Below are positions 53,452 to 62,236 of a stretch of 64,000 nucleotides of DNA, piece after piece (positions within the stretch are counted from its first letter, which is position 1; each line of letters opens with the position of its first letter). Origin of the DNA: Streptomyces pristinaespiralis. GTDB taxonomy: Bacteria; Actinomycetota; Actinomycetes; Streptomycetales; Streptomycetaceae. A model generated the notes under the pieces. It saw only the letters and a list, made by a program, of their open reading frames with translations, did no database searches and was not told the DNA's origin. Position numbers and translations under genes: made by a program. The stretch is taken from NCBI RefSeq assembly GCF_001278075.1, contig NZ_CP011340.1, positions 1,612,001-1,676,000 of the forward strand. Reading direction: 5' to 3'.

Positions 53452-54614
53452 GACGGCGGTTCCTGGGTGGGGCGTACAGAGCTCGGGTTGCGCAGGGCCT
53501 GGGCGTAGCGCTCGTAGCGTTCGTGGCGTTCCACACGGCGGCGGTTGGTCCGGCGGAAGCGCCGGGCCACCAGCCGGGCGAGGTCGGCCGCGCCGACCAT
53601 ACCCGCTTCGGGGCCGAGCTGGGCCTTGGCGATCCGGGCCTCCGGGCGGTAGCCGCGGCCGGTCAGATGACGGCGGAACGCGTCCCTCGCGGGGCCGATC
53701 AGCAGGTCGTCGGCGGCGCTGACGCCGCCGCCGATGACGAAGCACGACGGGTCGAGGGCGGCGGCGAGGTTGGCGATGCCGACACCGAGCCACTGCCCGA
53801 TGTCCTGGAACAGCTCGACGCACATCGCGTCGCCCTCGCGGGCCAGCTCGGTGATGAGCGGCCCGGTGATGTCGCCGACGTTGCCGCCGACCCGGTCGAT
53901 GATGCTGTAGGCGACCGGCGAGTCGGCGGCGGCCAGCTCGCGGGCCTCACGGACCAGGGCGTTGCCGGAGCTGTACTGCTCCCAGCAGCCGCGGTTGCCG
54001 CACGGGCAGCGGTGGCCGCCGGGCACGACCTGCATATGGCCGAACTCGCCGGCGACGCCGAACTTGCCGCGCTTGACCTGTCCGTCCTCGAGGATCGCCC
54101 CGCCGATGCCGGTGCCGAGCGTGATCATGACGATGTGGTCCTCGCCACGCCCGGCCCCGAAGCGCCACTCCGCCCAGGCGGCGGTGTTGGCGTCGTTGTC
54201 GACCAGTACGGGGACGGCGAGGCGGGCGGTCAGGGCGTCGCGCAGGGGCTCGTTCCGCCAGGCGAGGTGAGGTGCGAAGAGCACCTTGGAACGGTCCGCG
54301 TCGACCCAGCCGGCCGCGCCGATGCCCACGGCGTGCACATCGTGCCGGTCGGAGAGGTCGAGCACCAGCTCGCAGATGGTGTCCTCGACGACCTTGGGGC
54401 TCTTGGACTTGTCGGGGGTCTCGGTGCGGATCTTCTCGAGGATGATCCCGTCGGCGTCGACGACGCCGGCCATCACCTTGGTGCCGCCGATGTCGATGCC
54501 GACCGTGGGTACGCGGGGCGCGGTGAGGTGCGAGCGCCGCTCGCGCGTGCCGACCGTCTTGAGGACGGTGGCGCGTGCGGTGCCTCTGTTCGTGAAGTCG
54601 CGGTACGTACTCAA
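53448..54614 (-). CDS. ROK-family sugar kinase with TTG start
   Basis: A 388-aa kinase. The ATP-binding VGIDIGGTKVMAGVVDADG lies at about residue 37, followed by VDNDANTAAWAEW, LGTGIGGAILEDG and the zinc site CPCGNRGCWEQY. GGGVSAADDLLIGPARD and GAADLARLVARRFRR follow. No ATG fits; TTG at 54614 (MSTYRDFTNRGTARATVLK) has AGGGA 4 nt before it. It phosphorylates a hexose, most likely glucose or a sugar taken up by the adjacent ABC system. The tail has a basic repeat (RRRVERHERYERYAQA) unusual for glucokinases. The ATGA overlap with the membrane protein suggests translational coupling. Confidence 0.88.
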   Translation of the reverse strand: MSTYRDFTNRGTARATVLKTVGTRERRSHLTAPRVPTVGIDIGGTKVMAGVVDADGIILEKIRTETPDKSKSPKVVEDTICELVLDLSDRHDVHAVGIGAAGWVDADRSKVLFAPHLAWRNEPLRDALTARLAVPVLVDNDANTAAWAEWRFGAGRGEDHIVMITLGTGIGGAILEDGQVKRGKFGVAGEFGHMQVVPGGHRCPCGNRGCWEQYSSGNALVREARELAAADSPVAYSIIDRVGGNVGDITGPLITELAREGDAMCVELFQDIGQWLGVGIANLAAALDPSCFVIGGGVSAADDLLIGPARDAFRRHLTGRGYRPEARIAKAQLGPEAGMVGAADLARLVARRFRRTNRRRVERHERYERYAQALRNPSSVRPTQEPPS

Positions 54615-54739
54615 GTCGTCCCTGCGGGGTCGTGGTGGCCGGTCGGGGCCCGGGGCGGGTCGGTCCAGGAGGTCCGGGCGGGCGGTGGCCCGCCTCCTCG
54701 ATGCTAGTCGGCGTACGGGCCCGTCCCCGAACCCGCGCG

Positions 54740-55567
54740 TCAGTCGGTGGGCCGCTCCTTGCCGGAGGGATGGCCGCCGAGGTGGGTGGGCGCCGGGGCG
54801 CGCTCCAGCTCGTGGCGGAGGTCCTCCAGCTCGCTGCCGCCCGCCATCTGCCGGGTGAGTTCGTCGAGTGTGACGGTCTGCTTGGTGTGGCTCGCCGACA
54901 TGACACCGCGCTTGAGAAGCACGAATCGGTCGCCGACCAGATAGGCGTGGTGGGGGTTGTGGGTGATGAGCACCACGCCCAGACCCGCGTCGCGGGCCGC
55001 GGCCACATACTTCAGCACCACGCCGGACTGCTTCACACCCAGCGCCGCCGTCGGCTCGTCCAGCACCAGCACCTTGGCGCCGAAGTAGACGGCTCGGGCG
55101 ATGGCCACGCACTGCCGCTCGCCGCCGGACAGCGTCCCGATGGGCTGGTCGACGTCACGCAGGTCGATACCCATCCGCAGCAGCTCGGCGCGGGTGGTCC
55201 GCCGCATCGTCTCCACGTCGAGGCGCTTGAAGGGGCCCTTGCCGCGGGTCGGCTCGGAGCCGAGGAAGAAGTTGCGCCAGACCGGCATCAGCGGGACGAC
55301 CGCCAGATCCTGGTAGACGGTGGCGATCCCCCGGTCCAGCGCCTCGCGGGGGCTCGCGAGGGAGGTCTCCTCGCCCTCGATGCGCAGGGTGCCGGTGTCG
55401 TGCCTGTGCAGTCCCGCGATGATCTTGATCAGGGTCGACTTGCCGGCGCCGTTGTCACCGAGGACGCAGGTGATCTCACCGGCGTGGCACTCGAGGGAGA
55501 CGCCTTCGAGGGCCCGGATGTTGCCGTAGTACTTGCTGACGTCGTCGAGCTCCACAAGGGCACTCAT
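54740..55567 (-). CDS. Sugar/polyol ABC transporter ATPase
   Basis: A 275-aa single-domain ATPase. Walker [10 protein letters not shown], signature [15 protein letters not shown], Walker [13 protein letters not shown] and switch [15 protein letters not shown] are all present. The family is that of sugar importers of the RbsA/XylG type but with one rather than two ATPase domains. It forms an operon with the permease (start and stop share a base, TGATG) and two binding lipoproteins. The spacing to the ROK gene is 125 bp. Confidence 0.92.
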   Translation of the reverse strand: MSALVELDDVSKYYGNIRALEGVSLECHAGEITCVLGDNGAGKSTLIKIIAGLHRHDTGTLRIEGEETSLASPREALDRGIATVYQDLAVVPLMPVWRNFFLGSEPTRGKGPFKRLDVETMRRTTRAELLRMGIDLRDVDQPIGTLSGGERQCVAIARAVYFGAKVLVLDEPTAALGVKQSGVVLKYVAAARDAGLGVVLITHNPHHAYLVGDRFVLLKRGVMSASHTKQTVTLDELTRQMAGGSELEDLRHELERAPAPTHLGGHPSGKERPTD

Positions 55568-56628
55568 CAGGTCGTCGCCTCCGCACGCTTGCGTACCCAT
55601 GCGTTGAGCAGGGTGGCCAGGAGGAGCATCGCTCCGAGGAAGAACTTGAACCAGTCCGGGTTCCACTCCGCGTAGACGATGCCCTTGCTGGTCATGCCGA
55701 AGATCAGCGCTCCGACGGCCGAGCCGATCGCCGAGCCGTAGCCGCCGGTGATCAGACAGCCGCCGATGACCGCGGCGATGATGTACGTCAGCTCGTTGCC
55801 GACGCCCTCGCCGGACTGCACCACGTCGAACGAGAACAGCAGGTGCTGGCCGGAGACCCAGGCGGCGAAGGCCACCCCCATGTACAGAAGGATCTTGGTC
55901 CGCTTGACCGGGACGCCCACCGCGCGGGCCGCGTCGGCGCCGCCGCCCACCGCGAAGATCCAGTTGCCGAATCGGGTCCGGAGCAGGATCCAGGTGGCCA
56001 GCGCGATCAGCACGATCCACCAGACGATGGTCGCCTTGACCGTGGTGTCGCCCACCGTGAACTCGCCGAAGACGCTCTTGGCGGACGGGAAGCCCTCCAT
56101 GTCGCCGATGGACTTGGTCGAGACCGTGCCGCTGATGAGTTTGGTGAGGCCGAGGTTGAGGCCCGTCAGCATCAGGAACGTGCCGAGCGTGATGATGAAG
56201 CTGGGGAGCTTCGTGCGGGTGAGCATCAGGCCGTTGAAGGCGCCGAGCCCGAGGGTGACCAGCAGGGAGACCAGGGCCCCGACCCAGACGTTGGCGGTCA
56301 TCTGGTAGCTGAACATCGAGGAGATCAGCGCGGAGCTGGTCACCATGACACCGGCGGAGAGGTCGAACTCCCCGCCGATCATCAGCAGCGCGACCGGCAC
56401 GGCCATGATGCCGAGGGTCGAGGCCGCGTACAGCACGGTGGCGAGGCTGGACGTCCGCAGGAAGGCGTCCGCGACGACGGAGAAGAAGACGAAGACGGCC
56501 ACGGCGCCCACGACCGAGCCCAGCTCGGGGCGGCCCATCAGCTTGCGCAGCGGTGATGTGCGCAGCAGCCGCTCGTCCGCCTTGTCCGGCGCCTTGTCGG
56601 GTGTGGCCGGTGGTGCGCTCGTGCTCAT
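55567..56628 (-). CDS. Sugar ABC transporter permease (RbsC-like)
   Basis: A 353-aa inner-membrane permease with about nine to ten segments, for example [78 protein letters not shown] and [20 protein letters not shown]. The motifs GGEFDLSAG and [18 protein letters not shown] are hallmarks of ribose/xylose-type permeases (BPD_transp_2). Its ATG overlaps the upstream lipoprotein's stop by ATGA. The system probably imports a pentose, hexose or inositol. Confidence 0.92.
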   Translation of the reverse strand: MSTSAPPATPDKAPDKADERLLRTSPLRKLMGRPELGSVVGAVAVFVFFSVVADAFLRTSSLATVLYAASTLGIMAVPVALLMIGGEFDLSAGVMVTSSALISSMFSYQMTANVWVGALVSLLVTLGLGAFNGLMLTRTKLPSFIITLGTFLMLTGLNLGLTKLISGTVSTKSIGDMEGFPSAKSVFGEFTVGDTTVKATIVWWIVLIALATWILLRTRFGNWIFAVGGGADAARAVGVPVKRTKILLYMGVAFAAWVSGQHLLFSFDVVQSGEGVGNELTYIIAAVIGGCLITGGYGSAIGSAVGALIFGMTSKGIVYAEWNPDWFKFFLGAMLLLATLLNAWVRKRAEATT

Positions 56629-57638
56629 CGGGTCCCCCGCTCCGTGAATTCCTCGAGTTCGGCGGCGTCCTTCTCGGTGATGATCTGGGGTCCGGTCAGG
56701 ACGGGCCGCCCTCCGCCGAGGACGTCGGCGTTGTACTTGTAGAGCCACAGCAGGTCCACCGCCTGGTAGCCCTGGAGGTAGGGCTGCTGGTCGACCGCGA
56801 AGCCGAGCGTGCCCTCCTGAAGCGCCTTCGCCACCTTGGGATTGAGGTCGAAGGTGTCGATCTCGGCCTTGGACCCGGCGGTCTTCCTGGCCTGGACGGC
56901 GGCGTCCGCGAAGGGCGCGCCGAGGGTGACGACGGAGTCGATGGACCGGTCGGCCTGGAGCTTCGCCTCGATGGAGGCCTGGACGTCGGGCATGTTGGTG
57001 CCGTCGACGTACAGGTTCTGCATGTCGCCGCCGAAGGTCTTCTTCGCGCCCGCGCAGCGCTGCTCGTGGCCCACGTTGCCCTGCTCGTGCAGGACGCACA
57101 GGGCCTTCTTCTTGCCGCGCGCGTCCAGCTCGTCGCCGACGGCCTCGCCGGCGATCGTCTCGTCCTGGCCGATGTGGGTGAGGGCTCCGTACGCCTTGGA
57201 CTGCTTGGAGCCCGAGTTCACCGTGATCACGGGGATGCCGGCCTTGCGGGCCTTGGCGACGACGGCCTTCATCGCGTCGGGCTTGGCGAGCGTGACGATC
57301 AGCGCGTCGACCTCCTTGGAGATGTAGGAGTCGACGAGCTGCGCCTGCTGCTGTCCCTCGTCGCTGTGGGCGTAGAGGAAGTTGATGTTGTCCTTGGCGG
57401 CCGCCTGCTCGGCACCGCTCTGGACGATGTCCCAGAACGTGTCGCCGTCGCCCGAGTGGGTGACCATCGCGAACGTCCAGCGCGGCGTGTTCACCGCGGC
57501 CTTCCCGGCCGCGGCCTGGGCCTTGCGGGCGTCCTCCGCCCGCTTGCCGCCGGTGCTGCTGCATCCCGCGAGGGACACTCCGAGTACCGCCGCCAGCACC
57601 GCGCCGAGCGCGCGTACCCCTGTCCTTGCCCTTGCCAC
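56625..57638 (-). CDS. Periplasmic-type sugar-binding lipoprotein, second copy
   Basis: A 337-aa lipoprotein from the GTG at 57638 (GAAGGG upstream). The lipobox is LAGCSS after [19 protein letters not shown]. The fold is type I sugar-binding (Peripla_BP_4): [59 protein letters not shown] and [20 protein letters not shown], then [13 protein letters not shown]. It is closely related to the next lipoprotein over the whole length. It should be a binding component of the adjacent importer. Confidence 0.92.
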   Translation of the reverse strand: MARARTGVRALGAVLAAVLGVSLAGCSSTGGKRAEDARKAQAAAGKAAVNTPRWTFAMVTHSGDGDTFWDIVQSGAEQAAAKDNINFLYAHSDEGQQQAQLVDSYISKEVDALIVTLAKPDAMKAVVAKARKAGIPVITVNSGSKQSKAYGALTHIGQDETIAGEAVGDELDARGKKKALCVLHEQGNVGHEQRCAGAKKTFGGDMQNLYVDGTNMPDVQASIEAKLQADRSIDSVVTLGAPFADAAVQARKTAGSKAEIDTFDLNPKVAKALQEGTLGFAVDQQPYLQGYQAVDLLWLYKYNADVLGGGRPVLTGPQIITEKDAAELEEFTERGTR

Positions 57639-57789
57639 GACGTGGTGCCCTTCTTGCCGTACTCGCTGTCCTGCCTGCTGCGGCCGGCCCCGGGACGGAC
57701 CCGGCCGGCCGCCCAAGTATCGGTCATCGCTGGTCGCGGGGTCGGCAGCGGGGGCGGACAGGCGGCTGCGGCGGCCGCATCGAGCGCGT

Positions 57790-58788
57790 TCACCGCGTGC
57801 CGTCGGCCGTGAGCTTCTCGAGGGCGGGGACGTCCTTCTCCGTGACCAGGGCGGGGCCGGTGAGGATCGGCTTGCCGCCGCCGATCACATTGCCGTTGAC
57901 CTTGTTGAGCCACAGCTCGTCGACCGCGAGATAGCCCTGGAGGTAGGGCTGCTGGTCGACCGCGAAGGCGATCTCCTTGGCCTTGAGGCGGGCGACGACC
58001 TCCGCGTTGAGGTCGAAGGTGCTGATCTCCGCCGCGGATCCGGCGCCCTGCTTGGCCTTCACCGACGCGGCGGCGAACGGCGCGCCGAGGGTGACGACGG
58101 CGTCGATGTCCTTGGCGCTCTGGAGCTTCGCCTCGATCGAGGAGGTGGTGGCGGGCATGTTGGTGCCCTCGACGTTGAGGTTCTCCACGGTGCCGTCGAA
58201 GGTCTTCTTCACGCCGGCGCAGCGGGCCTCGAGGGAGACGTTGCCCTGTTCGTGGATGACGCAGAGCGCCTTCTTCTTCCCCTGGGCGTCGAGCTCGTCT
58301 CCGACGGCCTCGCCGGCCACCGACTCGTCCTGGCCGATGTGGCTGAGCGCGCCGAGCCCGTCGGAGAACTCCGCTCCGGAGTTGATCGTGACGACGGGGA
58401 TGCCCGCCGCCACGGCCTTCTTCACCACGTCGCTCATCGCCTCCGGCTTGGCGAGGGTGACGATGATCCCGTCGACCTTCTGGTCGATGTACGTCTGGAC
58501 CAGCTGGGCCTGCTCCTTGCCCTCCGGGTTCGCCGCGTAGAGGAAGTCCACGTTGTCCTTGCGGGCGGCGACCTTGGCGCCGCTCTGGACGATGTCCCAG
58601 AAGGTGTCGCCCTGACCGGAGTGCGTCACCATGGCGATCTTCATCCGGGGGGTCTTGGCGGCCTCGCCGCCGGCGCCGTCCCCCGACGGCTTCTCGTCGG
58701 CCTCCTTGCCACCGGAACTGCTGCATCCGGCGACGACGACCAGGGCACATGCGGCGAGCAGGGCTGCTGCCGTGCGGGGGCTACGCAT
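57790..58788 (-). CDS. Periplasmic-type sugar-binding lipoprotein, first copy
   Basis: A 332-aa lipoprotein from the ATG at 58788. Lipobox VAGCSSSGG after RSPRTAAALLAACALVV. The body aligns with the next gene: [59 protein letters not shown] and TFDLNAEVVARLKAKEIAFA. It is the first gene of the operon, downstream of a promoter and motif at 58835-58873. Two lipoproteins with one permease suggest differing ligand specificities for one transporter. Confidence 0.93.
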   Translation of the reverse strand: MRSPRTAAALLAACALVVVAGCSSSGGKEADEKPSGDGAGGEAAKTPRMKIAMVTHSGQGDTFWDIVQSGAKVAARKDNVDFLYAANPEGKEQAQLVQTYIDQKVDGIIVTLAKPEAMSDVVKKAVAAGIPVVTINSGAEFSDGLGALSHIGQDESVAGEAVGDELDAQGKKKALCVIHEQGNVSLEARCAGVKKTFDGTVENLNVEGTNMPATTSSIEAKLQSAKDIDAVVTLGAPFAAASVKAKQGAGSAAEISTFDLNAEVVARLKAKEIAFAVDQQPYLQGYLAVDELWLNKVNGNVIGGGKPILTGPALVTEKDVPALEKLTADGTR

Positions 58789-58834
58789 GGTGGGTCCGCC
58801 TTCTCTCCCGGCCGCCCGGTTGCGGCTGGGTGAG

Positions 58835-58863
58835 TTTCTACGGCGGTGCCGCGACCCCGTCAA
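58835..58863 (-). promoter_or_regulatory. Predicted promoter of the sugar-uptake operon
   Basis: On the minus strand TTGACG (58863-58858), a 17-bp spacer and TAGAAA (58840-58835) fit the housekeeping consensus. The -35 box overlaps the shared 15-bp motif. The -10 ends 46 nt before the ATG at 58788. Confidence 0.6.
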
Positions 58864-58873
58864 GACTTTGTCC
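58859..58873 (-). promoter_or_regulatory. Shared 15-bp motif, copy 1 (uptake operon)
   Basis: GGACAAAGTCTTGAC on the minus strand, the same 15 bases as at 59750-59764 on plus. It overlaps the -35 of the uptake operon, where a repressor would block RNA polymerase. The GntR/UTRA gene between the two copies is the obvious candidate binder. Confidence 0.6.
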
Positions 58874-58919
58874 GAACATTCTTACGCGAGCGCTCGGCCC
58901 GTAGCCGGACGAGGGCTGT

Positions 58920-59693
58920 CTACGGCCGTACCAGGAGCTGGAACTCGAAGGCGTAGCGCGAGGCGCGGTAGACGTGGGAGCCGAACTCGACGGGCCGGCC
59001 CGTGTCGTCGAAGGTGGCGCGTTCCATCGTCAGCAGCGGCGCTCCGGCGGGCTCGCCGAGCAGTTCCGCCTCCTGTTCCGTCGCCGCGCGGGCGCCGACC
59101 GACTGGCGGGCGCTGTGCAGGGTGATGCCCGCGGCACGCATCATCCGGTAGAGGCCGGTGGACTCCAGCCGTTCGGTGTCGCACTCCAGCAGGCCAGCCG
59201 GCAGATGGTTGCGCAGCCGGGCCATCGGCTCGCCGTGGGCGTAGCGCAGCCGCTCGATCAGCCGCACGTCGCTCCCCTCCGGGACGCCGAGGGCGGCCGC
59301 GACCACGGCGCCCGCGGGCTCGATCTCGTTGGTGAGCACGACGGTCGCGGGTCGCTGACCGGCCGCCTCGAGGTCGTCGTAGAGGCTGCTGAGCTCCAGC
59401 GGGCGCCTGACCTGGCTGTGCACGACCTGGGTACCCACGCCTCTGCGGCGCACCAGCAGGCCCTTGTCGACGAGGGACTGGATCGCCTGGCGGACCGTCG
59501 GCCGGGACAGCCCGAGCCGGCCCGCGAGCTCTATCTCGTTGCCGAGCAGACTGCCCGGGGTGAGCGCACCCCTCTCGATGGCTGATTCCAGCTGCTGCGA
59601 AAGCTGGAAATAGAGCGGGACCGGGCTGGTCCGGTCCACGCTCAGCTGGAGCGAGCGCGACGGTCCCGTCTCGTGTCTGGGCTGCTTGGGCAC
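58920..59693 (-). CDS. GntR/HutC-family regulator (UTRA)
   Basis: A 257-aa repressor read from the GTG at 59693. Residues 30-90 are the winged helix (LESAIERGALTPGSLLGNEI; ELAGRLGLSRPTVRQAIQSL; VDKGLLVRRRGVGTQVV). The UTRA ligand domain (about 105-250) has VVAAALGVPEGSDVRLIERL, GEPMARLRNHLPAGLLECDT and MERATFDDTGRPVEFGSHVY. HutC-type regulators respond to sugars or phosphosugars. No clear ribosome binding site precedes the start, so a leaderless message is possible. It should control the two units that carry GGACAAAGTCTTGAC. Confidence 0.9.
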   Translation of the reverse strand: MPKQPRHETGPSRSLQLSVDRTSPVPLYFQLSQQLESAIERGALTPGSLLGNEIELAGRLGLSRPTVRQAIQSLVDKGLLVRRRGVGTQVVHSQVRRPLELSSLYDDLEAAGQRPATVVLTNEIEPAGAVVAAALGVPEGSDVRLIERLRYAHGEPMARLRNHLPAGLLECDTERLESTGLYRMMRAAGITLHSARQSVGARAATEQEAELLGEPAGAPLLTMERATFDDTGRPVEFGSHVYRASRYAFEFQLLVRP

Positions 59694-59749
59694 GTGAGGG
59701 AGCGTAGTCGCACGCCATGTTGACGGGAAGTCGTGAGGTTCGATTGTCA

Positions 59750-59764
59750 GGACAAAGTCTTGAC
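59750..59764 (+). promoter_or_regulatory. Shared 15-bp motif, copy 2 (dehydrogenase gene)
   Basis: GGACAAAGTCTTGAC on plus, overlapping a TTGACA -35-like box (59760-59765) 31 nt before the dehydrogenase ATG. No good -10 is seen at 17 bp, so the exact start of transcription is unclear. Confidence 0.6.
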
Positions 59765-59795
59765 AGCGCGGTGGCCCCACCTCCACCTTTGGGCC

Positions 59796-60800
59796 ATGCG
59801 CATCGGACTCATCGGGACGGGACGTATCGGCAGCTTTCACGCGGGGGTGCTCAGCCGCCACCGTGAGGTGGGTTCCCTGGTCGTGGCGGACACCGACGCC
59901 GTCCGGGCGGCGGAGGTGGCGGACCGCTGCGGTGCCACCGCGGCGCCCAGCAGCAACGAGATCTTCACGTGGGGCGTGGACGCGGTGGTGATCGCCTCCG
60001 CGACCGCCGCGCACGCCGAACTGATCGCCCGCGCCGCACGGGCGGGCATCCCGGCGTTCTGCGAGAAGCCGATCGCCCTTGACCTGCCGGGCACCCTGGG
60101 GGCGCTGCGGGCGGTCGAGGAGGCGGGAACCGAGCTTCAGCTGGGCTTCATGCGGCGCTTCGACGCCGGCTACACGGCGGCACGCGAGCTGGTGCGCTCC
60201 GGCCGCCTCGGCCGGCTGCACACCGTACGGGCCATCACCTCCGATCCCGCGCCGCCGCCCGCGGCCTACCTGCCGCTGTCGGGCGGCCTCTACCGGGACT
60301 GTCTGGTCCACGACTTCGACATCCTGCGGTGGGTGACGGGCCGCGAGGTCACCGAGGTGTACGCGACCGGCTCGGACGCGGGCCACCCGATGTTCAAGGA
60401 GGTGGGCGACATCGACACGGCGGCGGCGCTGCTCACACTCGACGACGGGACGCTGGCCACGGCGACCGCCACCCGCTGCAACGGCGCCGGCTACGACGTG
60501 CGGATGGAGCTGGCCGGAGAGCTCGACCAGGTCGCCGTCGGCCTCGACGACCGCACGCCGATCAGCTCCACCGAGCCGCACGGCCTGCCGCCCGTCGACA
60601 AGCCGTGGCCGGGTTTCCTCGAGCGGTTCGCCCCGGCGTACGAGGCGGAGCTCGACGCGTTCGTGCGTCTGGTGGCGGGCGAGGCACAGAACCCGTGCGA
60701 CGGCCGGGAGGCGCTGACGGCGCTGCGGATCGCGGAGGCCTGCGAACTGTCACGCCGGGAGCACCGGCCGGTCCGGCTGGCGGAGATCCCGGCGGACTGA
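59796..60800 (+). CDS. Gfo/Idh/MocA-family dehydrogenase
   Basis: A 334-aa oxidoreductase from the ATG at 59796 (RIGLIGTGRIGSFHAGVLS, the Rossmann GxGxxG). FCEKPIALDLPGTLGAL holds the EKP motif, and GGLYRDCLVHDFDILRW is the catalytic-site segment typical of inositol 2-dehydrogenases (Lys/Asp/His). The family oxidises inositol or sugars with NAD(P). With the uptake operon and GntR gene it suggests a catabolic unit for a cyclitol or unusual sugar. It lies opposite to the GntR gene. Confidence 0.92.
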   Translation: MRIGLIGTGRIGSFHAGVLSRHREVGSLVVADTDAVRAAEVADRCGATAAPSSNEIFTWGVDAVVIASATAAHAELIARAARAGIPAFCEKPIALDLPGTLGALRAVEEAGTELQLGFMRRFDAGYTAARELVRSGRLGRLHTVRAITSDPAPPPAAYLPLSGGLYRDCLVHDFDILRWVTGREVTEVYATGSDAGHPMFKEVGDIDTAAALLTLDDGTLATATATRCNGAGYDVRMELAGELDQVAVGLDDRTPISSTEPHGLPPVDKPWPGFLERFAPAYEAELDAFVRLVAGEAQNPCDGREALTALRIAEACELSRREHRPVRLAEIPAD

Positions 60801-60810
60801 CCCGGCCGGT

Positions 60811-60876
60811 CGGTCGCCTGGCCTCCTGCGCGGGCACCGCCGCGGCGGCCGGTCACCTGGCCTCCTGCGGGCACCG
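60811..60876 (+). repeat. Imperfect 27/29-bp direct repeat
   Basis: CGGTCGCCTGGCCTCCTGCG at 60811 and CGGTCACCTGGCCTCCTGCG at 60850 head two copies that end in GGGCACCG; the first has two extra bases. It sits in the 107-bp gap between convergent genes. A chance slippage duplication is the likeliest explanation. Confidence 0.6.
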
Positions 60877-60907
60877 AGGCGGCCTGCCGGTCGACCGGCA
60901 TCTGCTG

Positions 60908-61327
60908 TCAGGAGGCCCCCGCGGACAGGACGGTGCCCTGCGCGACGGCGCAGAGGGTTTCCTGTCCGTCCGCGCCGACGGTGAACAGGTCGCAGCGGAC
61001 GACCGCCTGCCGTCGCCCGCTGTGCACGACGGCGGCACGGGCGAGAAGCGTGCGCCCGACGGCGGGCCGCACGTACTGCACGGAGAAGCCGCCGGTCAGC
61101 ACCGCCGGTCCCAGGGTGGTCCCGGCGGCGAAGGTGATCGAGTTGTCGGCGGCGTACGCGAGGACACCGCCGTGCAGATACCCGTTCTGCTGGTGCAGTT
61201 CCTCCCGGACGTCCACCTCGAGCACGGCCTCCCCGTCGCCGAACGCGGTGAGCCGCGCCCCCAGCAGTCTGCTGAACGGCTGGCTGTCGAGCGCCTTGCG
61301 CGCGGTGTCGAGATCAAGTCCGGTCAT
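60908..61327 (-). CDS. PaaI-family hotdog thioesterase
   Basis: A 139-aa protein from the ATG at 61327. HQQNGYLHGGVLAYAADNSI is the PaaI catalytic segment; TGGFSVQYVRPAVGRTLLAR and CAVAQGTVLSAG complete the fold. It hydrolyses an acyl-CoA, often of aromatic acids. Its start overlaps the 3' end of the upstream gene by 14 bp, so the two are probably coexpressed. The substrate is not predictable from context. Confidence 0.9.
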   Translation of the reverse strand: MTGLDLDTARKALDSQPFSRLLGARLTAFGDGEAVLEVDVREELHQQNGYLHGGVLAYAADNSITFAAGTTLGPAVLTGGFSVQYVRPAVGRTLLARAAVVHSGRRQAVVRCDLFTVGADGQETLCAVAQGTVLSAGAS

Positions 61328-62228
61328 GTGCGCACTCCATGGAAGTCGGGTCGAGAGCGTCGAGCACGGAGCGGAGCGCGGTCCGCGCCTCGCTCTCCGT
61401 GCCGTCGGCCGGCCGCAGTTCGTCGAGCCGTTCGGTCCAGGCCCGGACTCCGGCGGCCGGGTCGGGCGCGGCGAAGGCGAGCGCACCGGCGCTCGCCTCC
61501 CGCTGCCGCTCGTGGGCGTCGTACCAGCAGGTCCAGCCCCAGCCGGGCCAGCCGGGCAGCCGGCCGGCGGCAGCCGCCCCGCCGAGGAAGTTGCCGCGGG
61601 TCCAGGCGGCGACACGACGGGCGGGCACGTCGATGTGCACCCCGCCGTAGGGGATGTGGGACAGCCTGGACACGCGGGTGGCGGGCAGCAGTCGGCGGAC
61701 GACGCCGGGGCCGTGTGCGAGCACGTCGGCCACGTTCTCCCCCGTGACCGCGTGCGCCTGCCGACCGTCCCGGTAGGTCACCGTGACGGCGATGGTGAAG
61801 TCCGGCTCGTCGGGGAGGGCGGCGTGCAGCGGGCCGCCGGGCCGGGCGCCGAGTTCCGAGCGCACGGACTCCGGTTCCTCGCCCACGTGGGCGAAGACGT
61901 CCTCCAGCCCGTCGTACGCCCAGCGGACGTCCCAGCCCGGCCAGGTCCGAGCGAGGACGGCGAACAGCGTCAGTCGCTCCGCGTGCGTCTCCAGGTGCCA
62001 GGTGAACAGCAGCAGGAGGCGCCTGTCGTGGTCCACGACCGCGGCGGCCTCGCAATCGACGTCGTACATCCAGTTGCCGGGGTCCACGGGCTCCAGGCCG
62101 GCGACGAAGCGGCCGAACTGTTCGGGCCCTTCCGCCACATCGACGGCGAGGCGCCGCCCGCCCCAGCGGAAGTAGTGCTGCTGCCAGGCCCCGTCCCTGA
62201 CCACCACATAGCGTGCCCGCTCGGCCAC
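61314..62228 (-). CDS. Unidentified protein
   Basis: A 304-aa protein read from the GTG at 62228; the frame continues upstream but without a plausible start. The text includes WQQHYFRWGGRRLAVDVAEG, MYDVDCEAAAVVDHDRRLLL, FAHVGEEPESVRSELGARPG and WGWTCWYDAHERQREASA. It is soluble and Trp-rich. I do not recognise a family. It lies 8 nt after the P450 gene and overlaps the thioesterase gene, so the three may form an operon. Confidence 0.7.
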   Translation of the reverse strand: MAERARYVVVRDGAWQQHYFRWGGRRLAVDVAEGPEQFGRFVAGLEPVDPGNWMYDVDCEAAAVVDHDRRLLLLFTWHLETHAERLTLFAVLARTWPGWDVRWAYDGLEDVFAHVGEEPESVRSELGARPGGPLHAALPDEPDFTIAVTVTYRDGRQAHAVTGENVADVLAHGPGVVRRLLPATRVSRLSHIPYGGVHIDVPARRVAAWTRGNFLGGAAAAGRLPGWPGWGWTCWYDAHERQREASAGALAFAAPDPAAGVRAWTERLDELRPADGTESEARTALRSVLDALDPTSMECAHDRT

Positions 62229-62236
62229 GGGTCGCC

